A program made the translations under genes and the position numbers. 64,000 nt of DNA from Ruania suaedae (GTDB lineage: Bacteria; Actinomycetota; Actinomycetes; Actinomycetales; Beutenbergiaceae), in the NCBI RefSeq assembly GCF_021049265.1, contig NZ_CP088018.1:1054001-1118000 (forward strand), in the 5' to 3' direction. Shown piece by piece: positions 9,539 through 18,966 of this stretch; the stretch's first letter is position 1, and each line of letters opens with the position of its first letter. The notes beneath the pieces were generated by a model. The model was not told where the DNA came from. It made no database searches and saw only the letters and a program-made list of their open reading frames with translations.

Positions 9539-9544
9539 AAGATA
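9539..9544 (-). promoter_or_regulatory. probable leaderless -10 box of the PNP gene
   Basis: TATCTT on the minus strand, 7 nt before the GTG start. It faces away from the box of the divergent flavoprotein gene (9558-9563). Confidence 0.45.
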
Positions 9545-9557
9545 CCTGCGAAGACGG

Positions 9558-9563
9558 CACAAT
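9558..9563 (+). promoter_or_regulatory. probable leaderless -10 box of the LpdA-like gene
   Basis: CACAAT, 7 nt before GTG 9571. If it is the -10 box, the ATG at 9562 lies within the promoter and cannot be the start. Confidence 0.4.
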
Positions 9564-9570
9564 GGCTCGG

Positions 9571-11028
9571 GTGACGACGACACCTGATGCCCCCGCGACG
9601 TCCGAGCAGAGCAGCGGAGTCGGTCGATCCAGCACGCGGGCGGGCTCCCGCGTCGTGATCGTCGGCGGCGGGCCGGGCGGCTACGAGGCCGCGCTCGTCG
9701 CCCGCCAGCTCGGCGCCGACGTCACTCTCGTCGAGCGCCAGGGCCTGGGCGGCTCCGCCGTGCTGACCGATGTGGTCCCGTCCAAGACCCTCATCGCCAC
9801 CGCCGAGTGGATGACCCTCACCGAGAGCGCCGGCGAGCTGGGGATCCGTCCGCGTGCCGACGGCGAGATCTCCTACGCCGCCGACTTCGGCACGGTCAAC
9901 GCCCGGGTGGTGGCGCTCGCGAACAAGCAGAGCACCGACATCCGCACCCGCCTGGAGCGCGAGGGCGTCCGGGTCGTCGACGGCACCGGGCGCCTGAACG
10001 GCCCGCACGAGGTGGTCGCCACCACCCGGCACGGGCAGATGCAGCTGCCGGCCGATGTGGTCCTGCTCGCCTCCGGCGCGCGCCCCCGTGAACTCGCGAC
10101 GGCGCAGCCCGACGGCGAACGCATCCTCACCTGGACCCAGCTGTACCACCTCACCGAGATTCCCGAGCGCCTCATCGTCGTCGGGTCCGGCGTCACCGGG
10201 GCGGAGTTCGCGGGCGCCTACAACGCCCTCGGCGCCGACGTCGTGCTGGTCTCCAGCCGTGACCGGGTGCTGCCCGGTGAGGACGCCGATGCGGCCGAGC
10301 TGATCGAGCAGGTCTTCAAGCGCCGCGGCATGGAGGTGCTCTCACGCTCGCGCGCCGCCTCGGCGCGGCGCACCGGGGACGGGGTGGAGGTCGAGCTCTC
10401 CGACGGACGAGTGGTCTCCGGCTCGCACTGCCTGATCGCCGTCGGCGGGGTGCCCAACACCGAGGAGCTCGGGCTGGCGGAGTCCGGGGTCGCGGTCAAC
10501 GAGCGCGGGCACATCCAGGTCGACCGGGTCTCACGCACCACGGTGCGCGGCGTCTACGCCGCTGGGGACTGCACCGGCGTCCTCCCGCTGGCCTCGGTGG
10601 CCGCAATGCAGGGGCGGATCGCGATGTGGCACTCGCTCGGGGACGCCGTCGCCCCGCTCGAGCTCGGGCAGGTCTCGGCGAACATCTTCACCGCGCCCGA
10701 GATCGCGACCGTCGGCATCCCGCAGCACCGGATCGACTCCGGAGCCATCGACGGCGCCGTGACGACGCTCCCGCTGGCACGCAACCCGAGAGCGAAGATG
10801 CTCGGGATCTCCGAAGGATTCGTGAAGCTGTTCTCCCGCCGGTCCTCGGGCACGGTCATCGGCGGCGTGGTGGTGGCGCCCCGGGCCAGCGAGCTCATCT
10901 TCCCCATCACGCTGGCGATCTCCAACCGCCTGACGGTGGATCAGGTGGCGGGCGCCTTCACCGTCTACCCGTCCCTGTCGGGCTCGATCGCCGAGGCCGC
11001 ACGCACCCTGCACGACGCGCGGGAGTGA
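9571..11028 (+). CDS. NAD(P)H-quinone dehydrogenase, LpdA-like flavoprotein
   Basis: Two-dinucleotide-binding FAD oxidoreductase of about 485 residues. The FAD site GGGPGG lies near the N-terminus, a second Rossmann motif ([14 protein letters not shown]) binds NAD(P)H, and AAGDCTG closes the FAD site. At the place where lipoamide dehydrogenases carry the redox CxxxxC pair, this protein reads [13 protein letters not shown] with no cysteine. The same loss is known in mycobacterial LpdA (Rv3303c), which acts as a quinone reductase, so a dihydrolipoamide dehydrogenase function is unlikely. The C-terminal dimerisation domain is complete. GTG 9571 is preferred over ATG 9562 because of the CACAAT box 7 nt upstream. 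Physiological role: probably redox or oxidant protection (inferred). Confidence 0.85.
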   Translation: MTTTPDAPATSEQSSGVGRSSTRAGSRVVIVGGGPGGYEAALVARQLGADVTLVERQGLGGSAVLTDVVPSKTLIATAEWMTLTESAGELGIRPRADGEISYAADFGTVNARVVALANKQSTDIRTRLEREGVRVVDGTGRLNGPHEVVATTRHGQMQLPADVVLLASGARPRELATAQPDGERILTWTQLYHLTEIPERLIVVGSGVTGAEFAGAYNALGADVVLVSSRDRVLPGEDADAAELIEQVFKRRGMEVLSRSRAASARRTGDGVEVELSDGRVVSGSHCLIAVGGVPNTEELGLAESGVAVNERGHIQVDRVSRTTVRGVYAAGDCTGVLPLASVAAMQGRIAMWHSLGDAVAPLELGQVSANIFTAPEIATVGIPQHRIDSGAIDGAVTTLPLARNPRAKMLGISEGFVKLFSRRSSGTVIGGVVVAPRASELIFPITLAISNRLTVDQVAGAFTVYPSLSGSIAEAARTLHDARE

Positions 11029-11058
11029 CCGGCCCGGCCCGGCCTCGCGCGCGATGGT

Positions 11059-11064
11059 TAGGCT
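11059..11064 (+). promoter_or_regulatory. probable leaderless -10 box of dapE
   Basis: TAGGCT, 6 nt before the ATG. It is the same hexamer, at the same distance, as upstream of tatB. Confidence 0.55.
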
Positions 11065-11070
11065 CGGACC

Positions 11071-12219
11071 ATGTCTGATGCGCCCGGCGTCCCCGCTGCC
11101 CTGCCCGACCCGCGTGAGGTTGACGCCGTCACCCTCACCCGGGCGATCTGCGACATCGCCAGCGTCAGCGGCGGGGAGGCGCCCCTGGCCAACGCCGTCG
11201 AGGATCTGCTGCTCTCGGCCGACCACCTCGAGGTGCTGCGCGAGGGTGACACGATCGTGGCCCGCACCCACCTGGGCCGCGACCGGAGGGTGGTGATCGC
11301 CGGGCACCTGGACACGGTGCCGATCCAGGACAACCTGCCCACCCGTCTGCTCGAACGGGACGGTGCCCAGGTGCTGTGGGGCCGGGGCGCCGTCGACATG
11401 AAGGGCGGGGTCGCCGTCGCCCTGCACCTGGCCGTGACCCTCACCGAGCCGACGGTCGACGTGACCTGGGTCTTCTACGACAACGAGGAGGTCGAGGCGT
11501 CCCGCAACGGTCTGGGCCGGGTGGTCCGTACCCACCCGGAGTGGCTCGCCGGCGACTTCGCCGTGCTCGGCGAGCCGACGGCGGGCGGGATCGAGGGTGG
11601 CTGCAACGGCACCCTGCGGGTCGAGGTCCGCACCCACGGCACCACCGCCCATTCCGCGCGCGCGTGGAAGGGGCACAACGCCGTCCACGACGCGCACGAG
11701 ATCCTCGCCCGGCTCGCCGGCTACACCCCCGCCGAGGTGGAGGTGGACGGCCTGGTCTACCGGGAGGGACTGAACGCCGTCGGGATCCGTGGCGGGATCG
11801 CGACGAACATGATCCCCGACGAGTGCGTGGTCACGGTGAACTACCGGTTCGCCCCCTCGACCGGCCCGGACCAGGCCTACGCCCACGTGCGCGAGCTCTT
11901 CGAGGGCTTCGAGGTGGAGCTCACCGACTCGGCCGCCGGGGCACGCCCGGGCCTCGAGGCCCCGGCCGCAAGCGACTTCGTCACGGCCGTGACGGCGGTG
12001 ACCGGGGGCCGCGCCGGTCCTAAGTACGGCTGGACCGACGTGGCCCGGTTCACCGAGCTGGGGGTGCCCGCGGTGAACTTCGGACCGGGTGACCCCTCGC
12101 TCGCCCACGCCGACGACGAGCACGTCCCCACCGACCAGATCCACACCTGTGCGGCTGCCCTGGCCGCCTGGCTGACGACACCCGCCCGCGAGAGCGCAGC
12201 GGTGAAGGAGCACCCATGA
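11071..12219 (+). CDS. dapE: succinyl-diaminopimelate desuccinylase
   Basis: Zinc-dependent hydrolysis of N-succinyl-LL-diaminopimelate to LL-diaminopimelate and succinate, in the lysine and peptidoglycan precursor pathway. It is an M20-type enzyme of 382 residues. Metal ligands are visible at His79 (AGHLDTVP) and Asp109 (GRGAVDMKGG), with the Glu139/Glu140 pair (YDNEEVEA) supplying the general base and a ligand. The lid-domain HSARAWKGHNAVH and the C-terminal GPGDPSLAHADDEHV are also present. The length and sequence match actinobacterial DapE. The mRNA is probably leaderless (TAGGCT box 6 nt before ATG). Its stop overlaps the ATG of the LOG-family gene (12216-12219). Confidence 0.95.
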   Translation: MSDAPGVPAALPDPREVDAVTLTRAICDIASVSGGEAPLANAVEDLLLSADHLEVLREGDTIVARTHLGRDRRVVIAGHLDTVPIQDNLPTRLLERDGAQVLWGRGAVDMKGGVAVALHLAVTLTEPTVDVTWVFYDNEEVEASRNGLGRVVRTHPEWLAGDFAVLGEPTAGGIEGGCNGTLRVEVRTHGTTAHSARAWKGHNAVHDAHEILARLAGYTPAEVEVDGLVYREGLNAVGIRGGIATNMIPDECVVTVNYRFAPSTGPDQAYAHVRELFEGFEVELTDSAAGARPGLEAPAASDFVTAVTAVTGGRAGPKYGWTDVARFTELGVPAVNFGPGDPSLAHADDEHVPTDQIHTCAAALAAWLTTPARESAAVKEHP

Positions 12220-13028
12220 CGGAATCGAACCGACCCAGGACCGGCCAGTACTGGAAGGGCCCGGTCCAGCTGCGCGGACGGCAGATCCCGGAGAAGACCA
12301 CGGACGAGCGGTTGCTCGAGCCCAGCGAGGGCGCTGACTGGGTCCACTCCGACCCGTGGCGGGTGCTGCGCATCCAGGCGGAGTTCGTCGAGGGTTTCGG
12401 GGCGCTGGCCGAGCTCGGCCCCGCCGTGAGCGTGTTCGGGTCGGCCCGCACGGGTCCCACCGAGCCCGAGTACGAGCTCGCCGAGGGCATCGCCCGCCGC
12501 ATCGTCGAGGCCGGCTACGCGGTCATCACCGGCGGCGGCCCCGGGGTGATGGAGGCGGCCAACAAGGGCGCCCACGAGGCGGACGGGATCTCCGTCGGAC
12601 TGGGGATCGAGCTGCCCTTCGAGCAGGGGATGAATCGCTACGTCGACCTCGGCGTCAACTTCCGCTACTTCTTCGCCCGCAAGACGATGTTCGTCAAGTA
12701 CTCCGAGGGCTTCATCGTGCTGCCCGGCGGCTTCGGCACCATGGACGAGCTCTTCGAGTCCCTCACCCTGGTCCAGACCAAGAAGGTCAAGCGGTTCCCG
12801 ATCGTGCTGGTCGGCACCGAGTTCTGGGGTGGGCTGATGGACTGGATCCGCGGCACCCTCGCCGAGCGCGGCACCATCTCGGCGCATGATCTCGACCTCA
12901 TCCACCTCACCGATGATCCCGCCGAGGCGGTGGACGTGGTGGTGCGGGCCAATCGCAGCCGGCGTCGTCAGGAGATGGCCGAGGCCGCCGAGGCGGCGGC
13001 ACGAGCCGGCGCGTCCGGGCCGGAGTGA
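12216..13028 (+). CDS. LOG-family protein (TIGR00730), putative nucleoside 5'-monophosphate phosphoribohydrolase
   Basis: A 270-residue Rossmann-fold protein with both family signatures: GGGPGVMEA at residues 106-114 and PGGFGTMDE at 170-178. These build the active site of LOG proteins, which split the N-glycosidic bond of nucleoside or cytokinin monophosphates; in bacteria the physiological substrate is usually unknown. It starts at an ATG overlapping the dapE stop, so it is coupled to lysine synthesis genes, a common actinobacterial arrangement. The long N-terminal part (first 65 residues) and the basic, Ala-rich C-terminus are not part of the catalytic core. The family is secure; the reaction is not. 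Confidence 0.9.
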   Translation: MTESNRPRTGQYWKGPVQLRGRQIPEKTTDERLLEPSEGADWVHSDPWRVLRIQAEFVEGFGALAELGPAVSVFGSARTGPTEPEYELAEGIARRIVEAGYAVITGGGPGVMEAANKGAHEADGISVGLGIELPFEQGMNRYVDLGVNFRYFFARKTMFVKYSEGFIVLPGGFGTMDELFESLTLVQTKKVKRFPIVLVGTEFWGGLMDWIRGTLAERGTISAHDLDLIHLTDDPAEAVDVVVRANRSRRRQEMAEAAEAAARAGASGPE

Positions 13029-13029
13029 C

Positions 13030-13296
13030 ATGTGGGTCACCGGTGTGACGTGGCTGCTCGTGGCTGTCTGCGCGGGCGTGGTGGTGGTGGCCGCCGGTGT
13101 CTCCAGCGGCCGGTGGCCGACCCACCCGGAGCTGCCGTGCCGGCGGGCCGAGCCCGGGCGCGAGCCGGTCGCCGGCCCGATGATGGAGGGCCACGTCACA
13201 CCTGACATAGAATGGGTACCGAAGAGCTCCACAGCGGGTCGCACGGGGGTCGATGAGCCCGCGGCCGGCGCGGGCGCATCACGCGAGGAAGATTAG
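13030..13296 (+). CDS. small single-span membrane protein, unknown function
   Basis: An 88-residue protein with one N-terminal transmembrane helix (WLLVAVCAGVVVVAAGV) followed by a polar, Pro/Glu-rich tail with no recognisable domain. The ATG lies one base after the stop of the LOG-family gene, and the next gene (DUF3117) follows after 11 bases, so it sits inside a tight operon. In related actinobacteria this slot often holds a short membrane protein with a DivIVA-type domain. Here the helix is retained but I find no DivIVA-like segment, so it may be a shortened descendant (inference). Coding is supported by position and frame rather than by a motif. Confidence 0.6.
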   Translation: MWVTGVTWLLVAVCAGVVVVAAGVSSGRWPTHPELPCRRAEPGREPVAGPMMEGHVTPDIEWVPKSSTAGRTGVDEPAAGAGASREED

Positions 13297-13307
13297 GGAG
13301 AATCCCC

Positions 13308-13475
13308 ATGGCTGCCATGAAGCCCAGGACCGGTGACGGACCTCTCGAGGTCACCAAGGAGGGCCGTGGGATCATCATGCGCGTGCCGCTCGAGGGCGGC
13401 GGACGGCTCGTCGTCGAGCTGAAGCCGGACGAGGCGGACGAGCTCAGCGCCGCACTGTCGGCCGTCGCCGGCTGA
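13308..13475 (+). CDS. DUF3117 domain protein
   Basis: A 55-residue protein with the highly conserved DUF3117 sequence: MKPRTGDGPLEV, EGRGIIMRVP, and LEGGGRLVVELKPDEA. The family is almost confined to actinobacteria and has no known function. Acidic and glycine residues dominate and there is no signal or membrane segment, so it should be cytoplasmic. The start is ATG 13308; the purine-rich GATTAGGGAGAA upstream includes a plausible ribosome-binding site. The leucyl aminopeptidase ATG begins 2 bases after its stop, so the two are likely co-translated. Confidence 0.9.
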   Translation: MAAMKPRTGDGPLEVTKEGRGIIMRVPLEGGGRLVVELKPDEADELSAALSAVAG

Positions 13476-13477
13476 GG

Positions 13478-14992
13478 ATGGTCTCGGCCCCGTCAGTCAA
13501 CTCCGGACCGGCTGCCCTCACCCGGCAGCACCTGATCGACTGGGGCGACGAGGCCACCGTGGCCCTCGCCGTCGTCCCGGCAGCAGCGGGCGACTCCCCG
13601 GCGGAGGTGCGGCTCACCGGCCTGCCCGGCTATCCGTTCGACCTGACGGCCTGGGCGGTCGAGGCCGGCGCCACCGGCGCGGCGGGGGAGGCGCTCGCGC
13701 TCACCCTCCCGCCGATGCCTGGCTGGCCCGGGCTGCCGCGCCGGCTGGTGCTCGTCGGGCTCGGTGACGCCTCCCCACGCGCGGCCCGGCGTGCCGGTGC
13801 TGCGCTCGCGCGACGCACCCGCGGCCGCGAGCACGTCGTGCTGGCCGCCGAAGACCTGCTGACCGCCGAGGCGCTCACGGCCCTCGTCGAGGGTCTGCGT
13901 CTGGGCGCGTACGTGCCGCCCTATGCCGGCAGCCGCGAGCAGCCGCAACCGCTCGAGCGGGCCACGATCTGTGCCGCCGACGAGACCGCCACCGAGCAGG
14001 CGATCGACGACGGCCTGCTCGGTAGCGAGACCACGCTCGTCAGCCGCCGGCTGGCGGCGACGCCCGCGAGCGTCAAGACACCGCAATGGCTCGCCGGGCA
14101 GGTGGTCGAGCTCGGGCGAGCCCGCGGCCTGCGGGTGCGGGTGCGCGATGAGCGCTGGCTGGCCGAGCACGGATTGCGAGGCATCCTGGCGGTCGGTGGC
14201 GGCTCGGTCTCACCACCGCGCCTGGTGACCATCGAGCATGCCGGGACCGATCCCGCCCAGGCGCCGGTGGTGCTCGTGGGCAAGGGCATCACCTTCGACT
14301 CCGGGGGCCTGTCGCTGAAGCCGCGCGAGGCCATGATCCCGATGAAAACCGATATGGCGGGCGCCGCGTCGGTGATCGGCGCCGTGCTCGGTGCCGCCCA
14401 GGCGAAGGTCGGTGCGCGCGTGATCGGAGTGCTGCCGCTCGCCGAGAACGCGATCGGCGCCTCCTCCTACCGGCCCGGTGACGTGATCACCATGGTGGAG
14501 GGCACCACGGTCGAGATCGGCAACACCGATGCCGAGGGCCGGATGGTGCTGGCCGACGCGATGGCCTGGGCCCGGTCCGAGTACGGGCCCGCCACGCTGG
14601 TGGACGTGGCCACCCTCACGGGCGCAGCCAGTCTCGGTCTGGGGCGCCGGCACGCCGCCCTCTACGCCACCGACGACGCCCTGCGGGGCGCACTGGAGGT
14701 TGCCGCGCAGCGCTCCGGGGAGCAGGTGTGGGCGATGCCGCTCGTGCCGGAGTACCGGTACGCGCTGGAGTCCACGGTGGCCGACCTCTCCCACATCGCC
14801 ACCGACGCGAAGGTCGGCGGCGGGTCGATCACCGCGGCCCTCTTCCTGCAGCACTTCGCCGGCGATCAGCCCTGGGCACACCTGGACATCGCCGGCCCGG
14901 CGCGGTCCGCCGCCGACGAGCACGAGGTCAGTCAGGGGGCCACCGGATTCGGGGCCCGGCTGCTGCTGCGCTGGTTGCAGGGCCTGGAGTAG
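13478..14992 (+). CDS. pepA: leucyl aminopeptidase (M17 family)
   Basis: Dizinc or dimanganese exopeptidase that removes N-terminal residues from peptides; cytoplasmic and hexameric in characterised members. The 504-residue protein has a variable N-terminal macro-like domain and a C-terminal catalytic domain. All metal and catalytic positions are present: Lys269 and Asp274 in VGKGITFDSGG, Lys281, Asp292 in MKTDMAGAA, and Asp351, Glu353 and Arg355 in NTDAEGRMVLADA. The gene directly follows DUF3117 and is convergent with the MFS transporter; the 32-bp gap between their stops shows no convincing terminator. Confidence 0.96.
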   Translation: MVSAPSVNSGPAALTRQHLIDWGDEATVALAVVPAAAGDSPAEVRLTGLPGYPFDLTAWAVEAGATGAAGEALALTLPPMPGWPGLPRRLVLVGLGDASPRAARRAGAALARRTRGREHVVLAAEDLLTAEALTALVEGLRLGAYVPPYAGSREQPQPLERATICAADETATEQAIDDGLLGSETTLVSRRLAATPASVKTPQWLAGQVVELGRARGLRVRVRDERWLAEHGLRGILAVGGGSVSPPRLVTIEHAGTDPAQAPVVLVGKGITFDSGGLSLKPREAMIPMKTDMAGAASVIGAVLGAAQAKVGARVIGVLPLAENAIGASSYRPGDVITMVEGTTVEIGNTDAEGRMVLADAMAWARSEYGPATLVDVATLTGAASLGLGRRHAALYATDDALRGALEVAAQRSGEQVWAMPLVPEYRYALESTVADLSHIATDAKVGGGSITAALFLQHFAGDQPWAHLDIAGPARSAADEHEVSQGATGFGARLLLRWLQGLE

Positions 14993-15024
14993 GAGCCCGA
15001 CCCGCCCGCCGACCCGCCCGGCGG

Positions 15025-16524
15025 TCAGTGTGCCGCCGGCGCCGGGGCGTCCGACTCCTCGGGCTTGATGACGAAGAAGGCCAGCACCACGGCCACCACC
15101 GCGATGCAGCCGGCGATGAAGAACGCCTGCTGGGCACCGGGTGCCCCGGCCTCGGCGACGGAGAGGCCCTCGGCCTGACCGGCGTGCAGCGAGGAGGAGT
15201 AGACCGAGATGAGCAGGGCCGTCCCGGCGGCCCCGGCGACCTGCTGCAACGTGTTGAGCGCGGCCGAGCCGTGGGAGTAGAGCGTGCGCTCGAGCGAGCC
15301 GAGCGAGGCGGAGAACAGCGGGGTGAACGAGCCGGCCAGTCCCAGCGACATCATGATCTGCGTGCAGACGAGCACCCACACCGGCGTCTGCAGATCGGCG
15401 GTGGAGTACAGGAACATCGCCGCGGCGATCATGATCGTTCCCGGCACCAGCAGGGTGCGGGGCCCGCGCGCGTCATAGACCCGGCCCATGAGCGGACCGA
15501 GCACTCCCATCAGGACCGAGCCGGGCAGGAGCACCAGCCCGGACTGGGTGGCATTGAGCCCGACCACGTTCTGCAGGTACTGCGGCAGCAGCGAGAAGGT
15601 GCCGAACATCGACAGCGCGACGATCGCCATGATGAGCACCGCGATGACGTAGTTGCGCGAACGGAACACGCGCAGGTCGAGCAGCGCGGCGCTACGGCGC
15701 TGCAGCACGAGCTGGCGCCACACGAACACCCCGAGGAACGCGACGCCGGCGACGACTGCCAGCCACGGGGCGGCGTCGGTGCCGGCGCCCGCGGCGCCGT
15801 CGGTCGCCTCGGCGCCGTGCCCGCCACCCAGCTGGCTCAGGCCGAAGACGATGCCGCCGAAGGCGAGCGCGGACAGCGCGATGGAGACCACATCGATCGG
15901 GGCCCGCGTGGTGACTCCGAGATTCGTCAGCCAGCGCGCGCCCAGCGCCATCGCCACCAGCGCGATCGGCAGCACGATGCCGAACAGCCAGCGCCAGCCG
16001 AGGCTGTCGAGCACGACACCCGAGAGGGTGGGGCCGATCGCCGGCGCGAGCGCGATGACCATCCCGACCCGGCCCATCATCCGCCCGCGGGAGCGGGCGG
16101 GGACGACGTTCATGATGGTCGTCATCAGCAGCGGCAGCATGATGCCGGTCCCGGCGGCCTGGACCACGCGGCCCGTCAGCAGGGTGAGGAAGCCCGGCGA
16201 GACGAGGCAGATCGCCGTCCCGAGCGCGAATAAGGTGATCGCGGCGAGGAAGATCTGGCGGGTCGTGAACCGCTGGATGAGGAAGCCGGTGGTCGGGATG
16301 ACCACGGCCATGGTGAGCATGAAGGCGCTGGTGAGCCATTGGCCCTGCTCGGGAGGAATCCCGAGGGTCCGGTTCAGCTCCGGGATGGCGATCGCCATCG
16401 TGGTCTCGTTCAGGATCGCCACGAACGCCGCGGTCAGCAGCAGCCAGATCACCCTCATGCCCGCGGGGTCGATCTCCGCCGCCCGGTCGGGCTGGGCGGA
16501 CGCGGTCGTGGTGTCGGCGTTCAC
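15025..16524 (-). CDS. MFS drug exporter, DHA2 (EmrB/QacA-like) family
   Basis: Proton-driven multidrug efflux protein of 499 residues with about 14 hydrophobic segments, the DHA2 layout. Visible family features are [17 protein letters not shown] in helix 1, [20 protein letters not shown] in helix 2, and the motif-C region ([28 protein letters not shown]). The N-terminus is short and polar. There is no adjacent regulator in the same orientation: the 133-bp gap to the O-methyltransferase stop holds no gene. Substrates cannot be read from the sequence. Confidence 0.9.
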   Translation of the reverse strand: MNADTTTASAQPDRAAEIDPAGMRVIWLLLTAAFVAILNETTMAIAIPELNRTLGIPPEQGQWLTSAFMLTMAVVIPTTGFLIQRFTTRQIFLAAITLFALGTAICLVSPGFLTLLTGRVVQAAGTGIMLPLLMTTIMNVVPARSRGRMMGRVGMVIALAPAIGPTLSGVVLDSLGWRWLFGIVLPIALVAMALGARWLTNLGVTTRAPIDVVSIALSALAFGGIVFGLSQLGGGHGAEATDGAAGAGTDAAPWLAVVAGVAFLGVFVWRQLVLQRRSAALLDLRVFRSRNYVIAVLIMAIVALSMFGTFSLLPQYLQNVVGLNATQSGLVLLPGSVLMGVLGPLMGRVYDARGPRTLLVPGTIMIAAAMFLYSTADLQTPVWVLVCTQIMMSLGLAGSFTPLFSASLGSLERTLYSHGSAALNTLQQVAGAAGTALLISVYSSSLHAGQAEGLSVAEAGAPGAQQAFFIAGCIAVVAVVLAFFVIKPEESDAPAPAAH

Positions 16525-16657
16525 AGGGCGGCTCCATCAGCAAGAGGGGGTGGTACTGCCGCTGGCAAGGGAGGGCCCCGCAGGCAGTCCGCTCATCGTA
16601 TCGACGCCGGCACGCGCTTTTCACGACCGGACGCCCCGGGCTCTCGCGCCCCGCGAA

Positions 16658-17290
16658 CTACCGCAGGATCGCGACCAGCAGCCCGTCCCCGACCGGCAGC
16701 AGGCTCGGAAGTACCCGCTCGTCCTCGCGCAGCCGGCGGCCGAGCTCGCGCATGGCCACCGTCTGCTCGTCGCGGCGCGCCGGGTCGGCGACCCGGTCGT
16801 GCCACAGGGCGTCGGTGACGGCGAGCACGCCGCCGGGTCGCAGCATCCGGATCGCCTGGTCGGCGTCGTCCCCGGCCTCGGCCGGATCGCCGTCGACGAC
16901 CACCATGTCGTAGGCGGAGTCGGCCAGCCGGGGGAGGACGTCCAGGGCGCGCCCGGAGATCGTCCGGGTCCGGGTGGACCGCACCTGCGCCGTCGCGAAC
17001 GCCTCCTTGGCGGCGCGCTGGTGCTCGACCTCGACGTCGATCGTGGTCAGGACGCCGTCGGCCACCATCCCCTCCAGCAGCCACAGGCCCGAGACCCCGG
17101 TTCCGGTGCCGACCTCGGCCACGGCGTGTGCCCGGGTGGCGGCGGCGAGCATCCGCAGCGCGGCACCCGTTCCGGCAGACACGGGGGTCACCCCCAGCTC
17201 CTCGGCGCGGCCGCGGGCGAGCTGGATGGACTCGGTCTCCACGAGGTAGTCCTCGGTGTAGGCCCAGCTCTGGGCCTTGTCGGCAGCGAT
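16658..17290 (-). CDS. O-methyltransferase (Rv1220c-like), probable AUC start codon
   Basis: SAM-dependent O-methyltransferase of about 210 residues. The SAM-binding motif is [18 protein letters not shown], followed by DIEVE-type acidic residues ([11 protein letters not shown]) and VVVDGDP; it resembles mycobacterial Rv1220c over its whole length. Homology continues upstream of the first usable GTG (17242) through [12 protein letters not shown] to an ATC at 17290, and a strong GGAGG (17297-17301 on the minus strand) sits 6 nt before that ATC. No ATG, GTG or TTG exists upstream in frame. I therefore place the start at ATC 17290. The conservative alternative is GTG 17242 (194 residues), which has a weaker GAGGA. 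It is divergent from sigE, the order also seen at the mycobacterial sigE locus. Confidence 0.85.
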   Translation of the reverse strand: MAADKAQSWAYTEDYLVETESIQLARGRAEELGVTPVSAGTGAALRMLAAATRAHAVAEVGTGTGVSGLWLLEGMVADGVLTTIDVEVEHQRAAKEAFATAQVRSTRTRTISGRALDVLPRLADSAYDMVVVDGDPAEAGDDADQAIRMLRPGGVLAVTDALWHDRVADPARRDEQTVAMRELGRRLREDERVLPSLLPVGDGLLVAILR

Positions 17291-17437
17291 GGTAGGCCTC
17301 CAGGGGTGGCGCGCGATGATGTCCGGCGGGTGGGTGCTGCGATCGTAGCGCCGTCGGGCCGCCGTGCCGGGGAGGCGCTCAGGTGGCCGAGCCCTCCCAG
17401 GAAGTTCTCAGGTTCCCCGCGTAGGATTGCCCTTGCC

Positions 17438-18094
17438 ATGGACACCACCTCGCCGACCGCTTCCGACCGACCGGCCGCCGCTGTGCCCGAGGTGCCTGCT
17501 CGCCCGGAGGGGACGTGGCAGCCACCCACCTGGGAGGCGATCGTGCGTGAGAACACCGACCGGGTCTACCGGCTGGCGTACCGGCTGACGGGCAACCGGG
17601 CCGACGCCGAGGATCTCACCCAGGAGGTCTTCGTGCGGGTGTTCCGCTCGTTGCACTCCTACGCCCCGGGCACGTTCGAGGGGTGGCTGCACCGCATCAC
17701 CACGAACCTCTTCCTGGACGGGCAGCGACGCAAGAAGCGGATCCGCTTCGACGTGCTCGGCCCGGCCGCCGAACGGGTGCCTGCCGCCGGCGACTCCGGC
17801 TCACCCGAGCGGCGCTATGAGCACGACAACCTCGACGCCGACGTCCAGGCAGCGCTGGACGCGATGAAGCCCCAGTACCGGGCCGCCGTCGTGCTGTGCG
17901 ACATCGAAGGCCTCTCCTACGAGGAGATCGCTGCGGTGCTCGACGTCTCGATGGGCACGGTGCGCTCGCGCATCCATCGCGGCCGGGCGCAGCTGCGCAA
18001 GTCCCTGGCCCACCGGGCGCCGGCCTCCCGGGCTGTGCCGGACCTGCCGGACGTGCCGGCCGCCCCCGTCCTGCGACCGGAGGGCGCGCTGTGA
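17438..18094 (+). CDS. sigE: RNA polymerase ECF sigma factor SigE
   Basis: Group IV sigma factor (218 residues) for envelope stress. Region 2 is clear ([30 protein letters not shown], then [19 protein letters not shown]). Region 4 ends with an HTH ([29 protein letters not shown]). The N-terminal extension ([13 protein letters not shown]) is typical of actinobacterial SigE. The GTG of the anti-sigma gene overlaps its TGA. Upstream, GGAAG at 17400-17404 with CGTAG 15 nt further on could be an ECF-type promoter, and TAGGAT (17422-17427) could be a housekeeping -10; neither is certain. Its divergence from the O-methyltransferase and the downstream HtrA protease match the mycobacterial sigE locus. 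Confidence 0.95.
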   Translation: MDTTSPTASDRPAAAVPEVPARPEGTWQPPTWEAIVRENTDRVYRLAYRLTGNRADAEDLTQEVFVRVFRSLHSYAPGTFEGWLHRITTNLFLDGQRRKKRIRFDVLGPAAERVPAAGDSGSPERRYEHDNLDADVQAALDAMKPQYRAAVVLCDIEGLSYEEIAAVLDVSMGTVRSRIHRGRAQLRKSLAHRAPASRAVPDLPDVPAAPVLRPEGAL

Positions 18095-18966
18095 GCCATC
18101 TCGGACCGCTCGTCTCGCCGTTCGTGGACGGTCAGCTTCCGCCGGCGCGGGCGGCACGGTTGCAGCAGCACCTGTCCGACTGCGCGCCCTGCCGCGCGCA
18201 GGTCGAGGCCGAGCGTGCCTGCCGCGACACTGCGCGGGCTGCGCGGGCGGTCCAGGCGAACCCGGACCTGACCGAACGGCTCCTTGCGTTGGGCGTCGTG
18301 GGCGACACGACGGGCGTGCCCGCGAGCGCGGGGGAGGTGGAGCGGGCCGTGCGCGGCACCCGGCTCCGGGTGCTCTCGGGCGCCGTCGCCTCCGTCGGGG
18401 TGTTCGTGGTCGCGCTCTTCGTGCTCGGCGGTCAGCAGCGCTCGGTCGACGACCTCACGGCCATGGTGCCCCAGCTGAAGGAGCCGGCATCGCTGGCCGG
18501 CGGTCACGCCGTCGGATCGGTGGGTGCCACCGAGCCAGGCCGCGAGGATCTCTCGGGAACCGTGCTCGAGTGGATGTCAGCGGCTGGCTGGTCCACGCCG
18601 GACCGCCTGCCCGCGGGGATGCGGGTGGAGCACATCACGGTCATCGACGAGGCCGAGGCGGGTGCGCCGGTGCTGCAGCTCGATCTCGCCGGCGATGCCG
18701 GGGTCGTGCATCTGACCGAGCAACACGGGGTGCTCGACCCGGCGATGACGGCCGCGCTCGAACCCGTGCAGATCAGCGGCTACGAGGTCTATCAGGTCGC
18801 CGAGAACTGGTGGGTGGCCCAGTGCGGGGGGTCGGTCGTGGCGATCTCCTCCGGCGACGACCCGGCCGCGGCTCACGCGCTGCTCGCCCGGATGGGTGAG
18901 GGCACCTCACCCGGGGTCGTGGACCGGCTCACGAACGGTCTCCAGGTCCTGCTGGCCGGATCGTGA
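18091..18966 (+). CDS. SigE-associated zinc-binding anti-sigma factor (RseA-like)
   Basis: A 291-residue membrane-anchored anti-sigma factor that should hold SigE inactive. The N-terminal zinc anti-sigma motif HxxxCxxC is His27, Cys31, Cys34 (HLSDCAPC). One transmembrane helix follows near residues 92-113 ([19 protein letters not shown]), then a 170-residue extracytoplasmic domain that could sense envelope damage. GTG 18091 overlaps the sigE stop by four bases and its own stop overlaps the HtrA GTG, so sigma, anti-sigma and protease are made in one coupled operon. It is longer than mycobacterial RseA because of the outer domain. Release by oxidation or proteolysis is inferred from the family. 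Confidence 0.9.
   Translation: MSHLGPLVSPFVDGQLPPARAARLQQHLSDCAPCRAQVEAERACRDTARAARAVQANPDLTERLLALGVVGDTTGVPASAGEVERAVRGTRLRVLSGAVASVGVFVVALFVLGGQQRSVDDLTAMVPQLKEPASLAGGHAVGSVGATEPGREDLSGTVLEWMSAAGWSTPDRLPAGMRVEHITVIDEAEAGAPVLQLDLAGDAGVVHLTEQHGVLDPAMTAALEPVQISGYEVYQVAENWWVAQCGGSVVAISSGDDPAAAHALLARMGEGTSPGVVDRLTNGLQVLLAGS

Noticed and set aside
14993-15024. Possible terminator in the CCGCCC-rich gap between pepA and the MFS gene
   Set aside because: Mostly direct repeats of CGACCCGCCC with only a weak 5-bp stem.
15653-17437. A very long open frame running in phase into sigE from 1.8 kb upstream
   Set aside because: It lies antisense to the MFS exporter and O-methyltransferase and is a by-product of high GC; SigE homology begins only at the ATG 17438.
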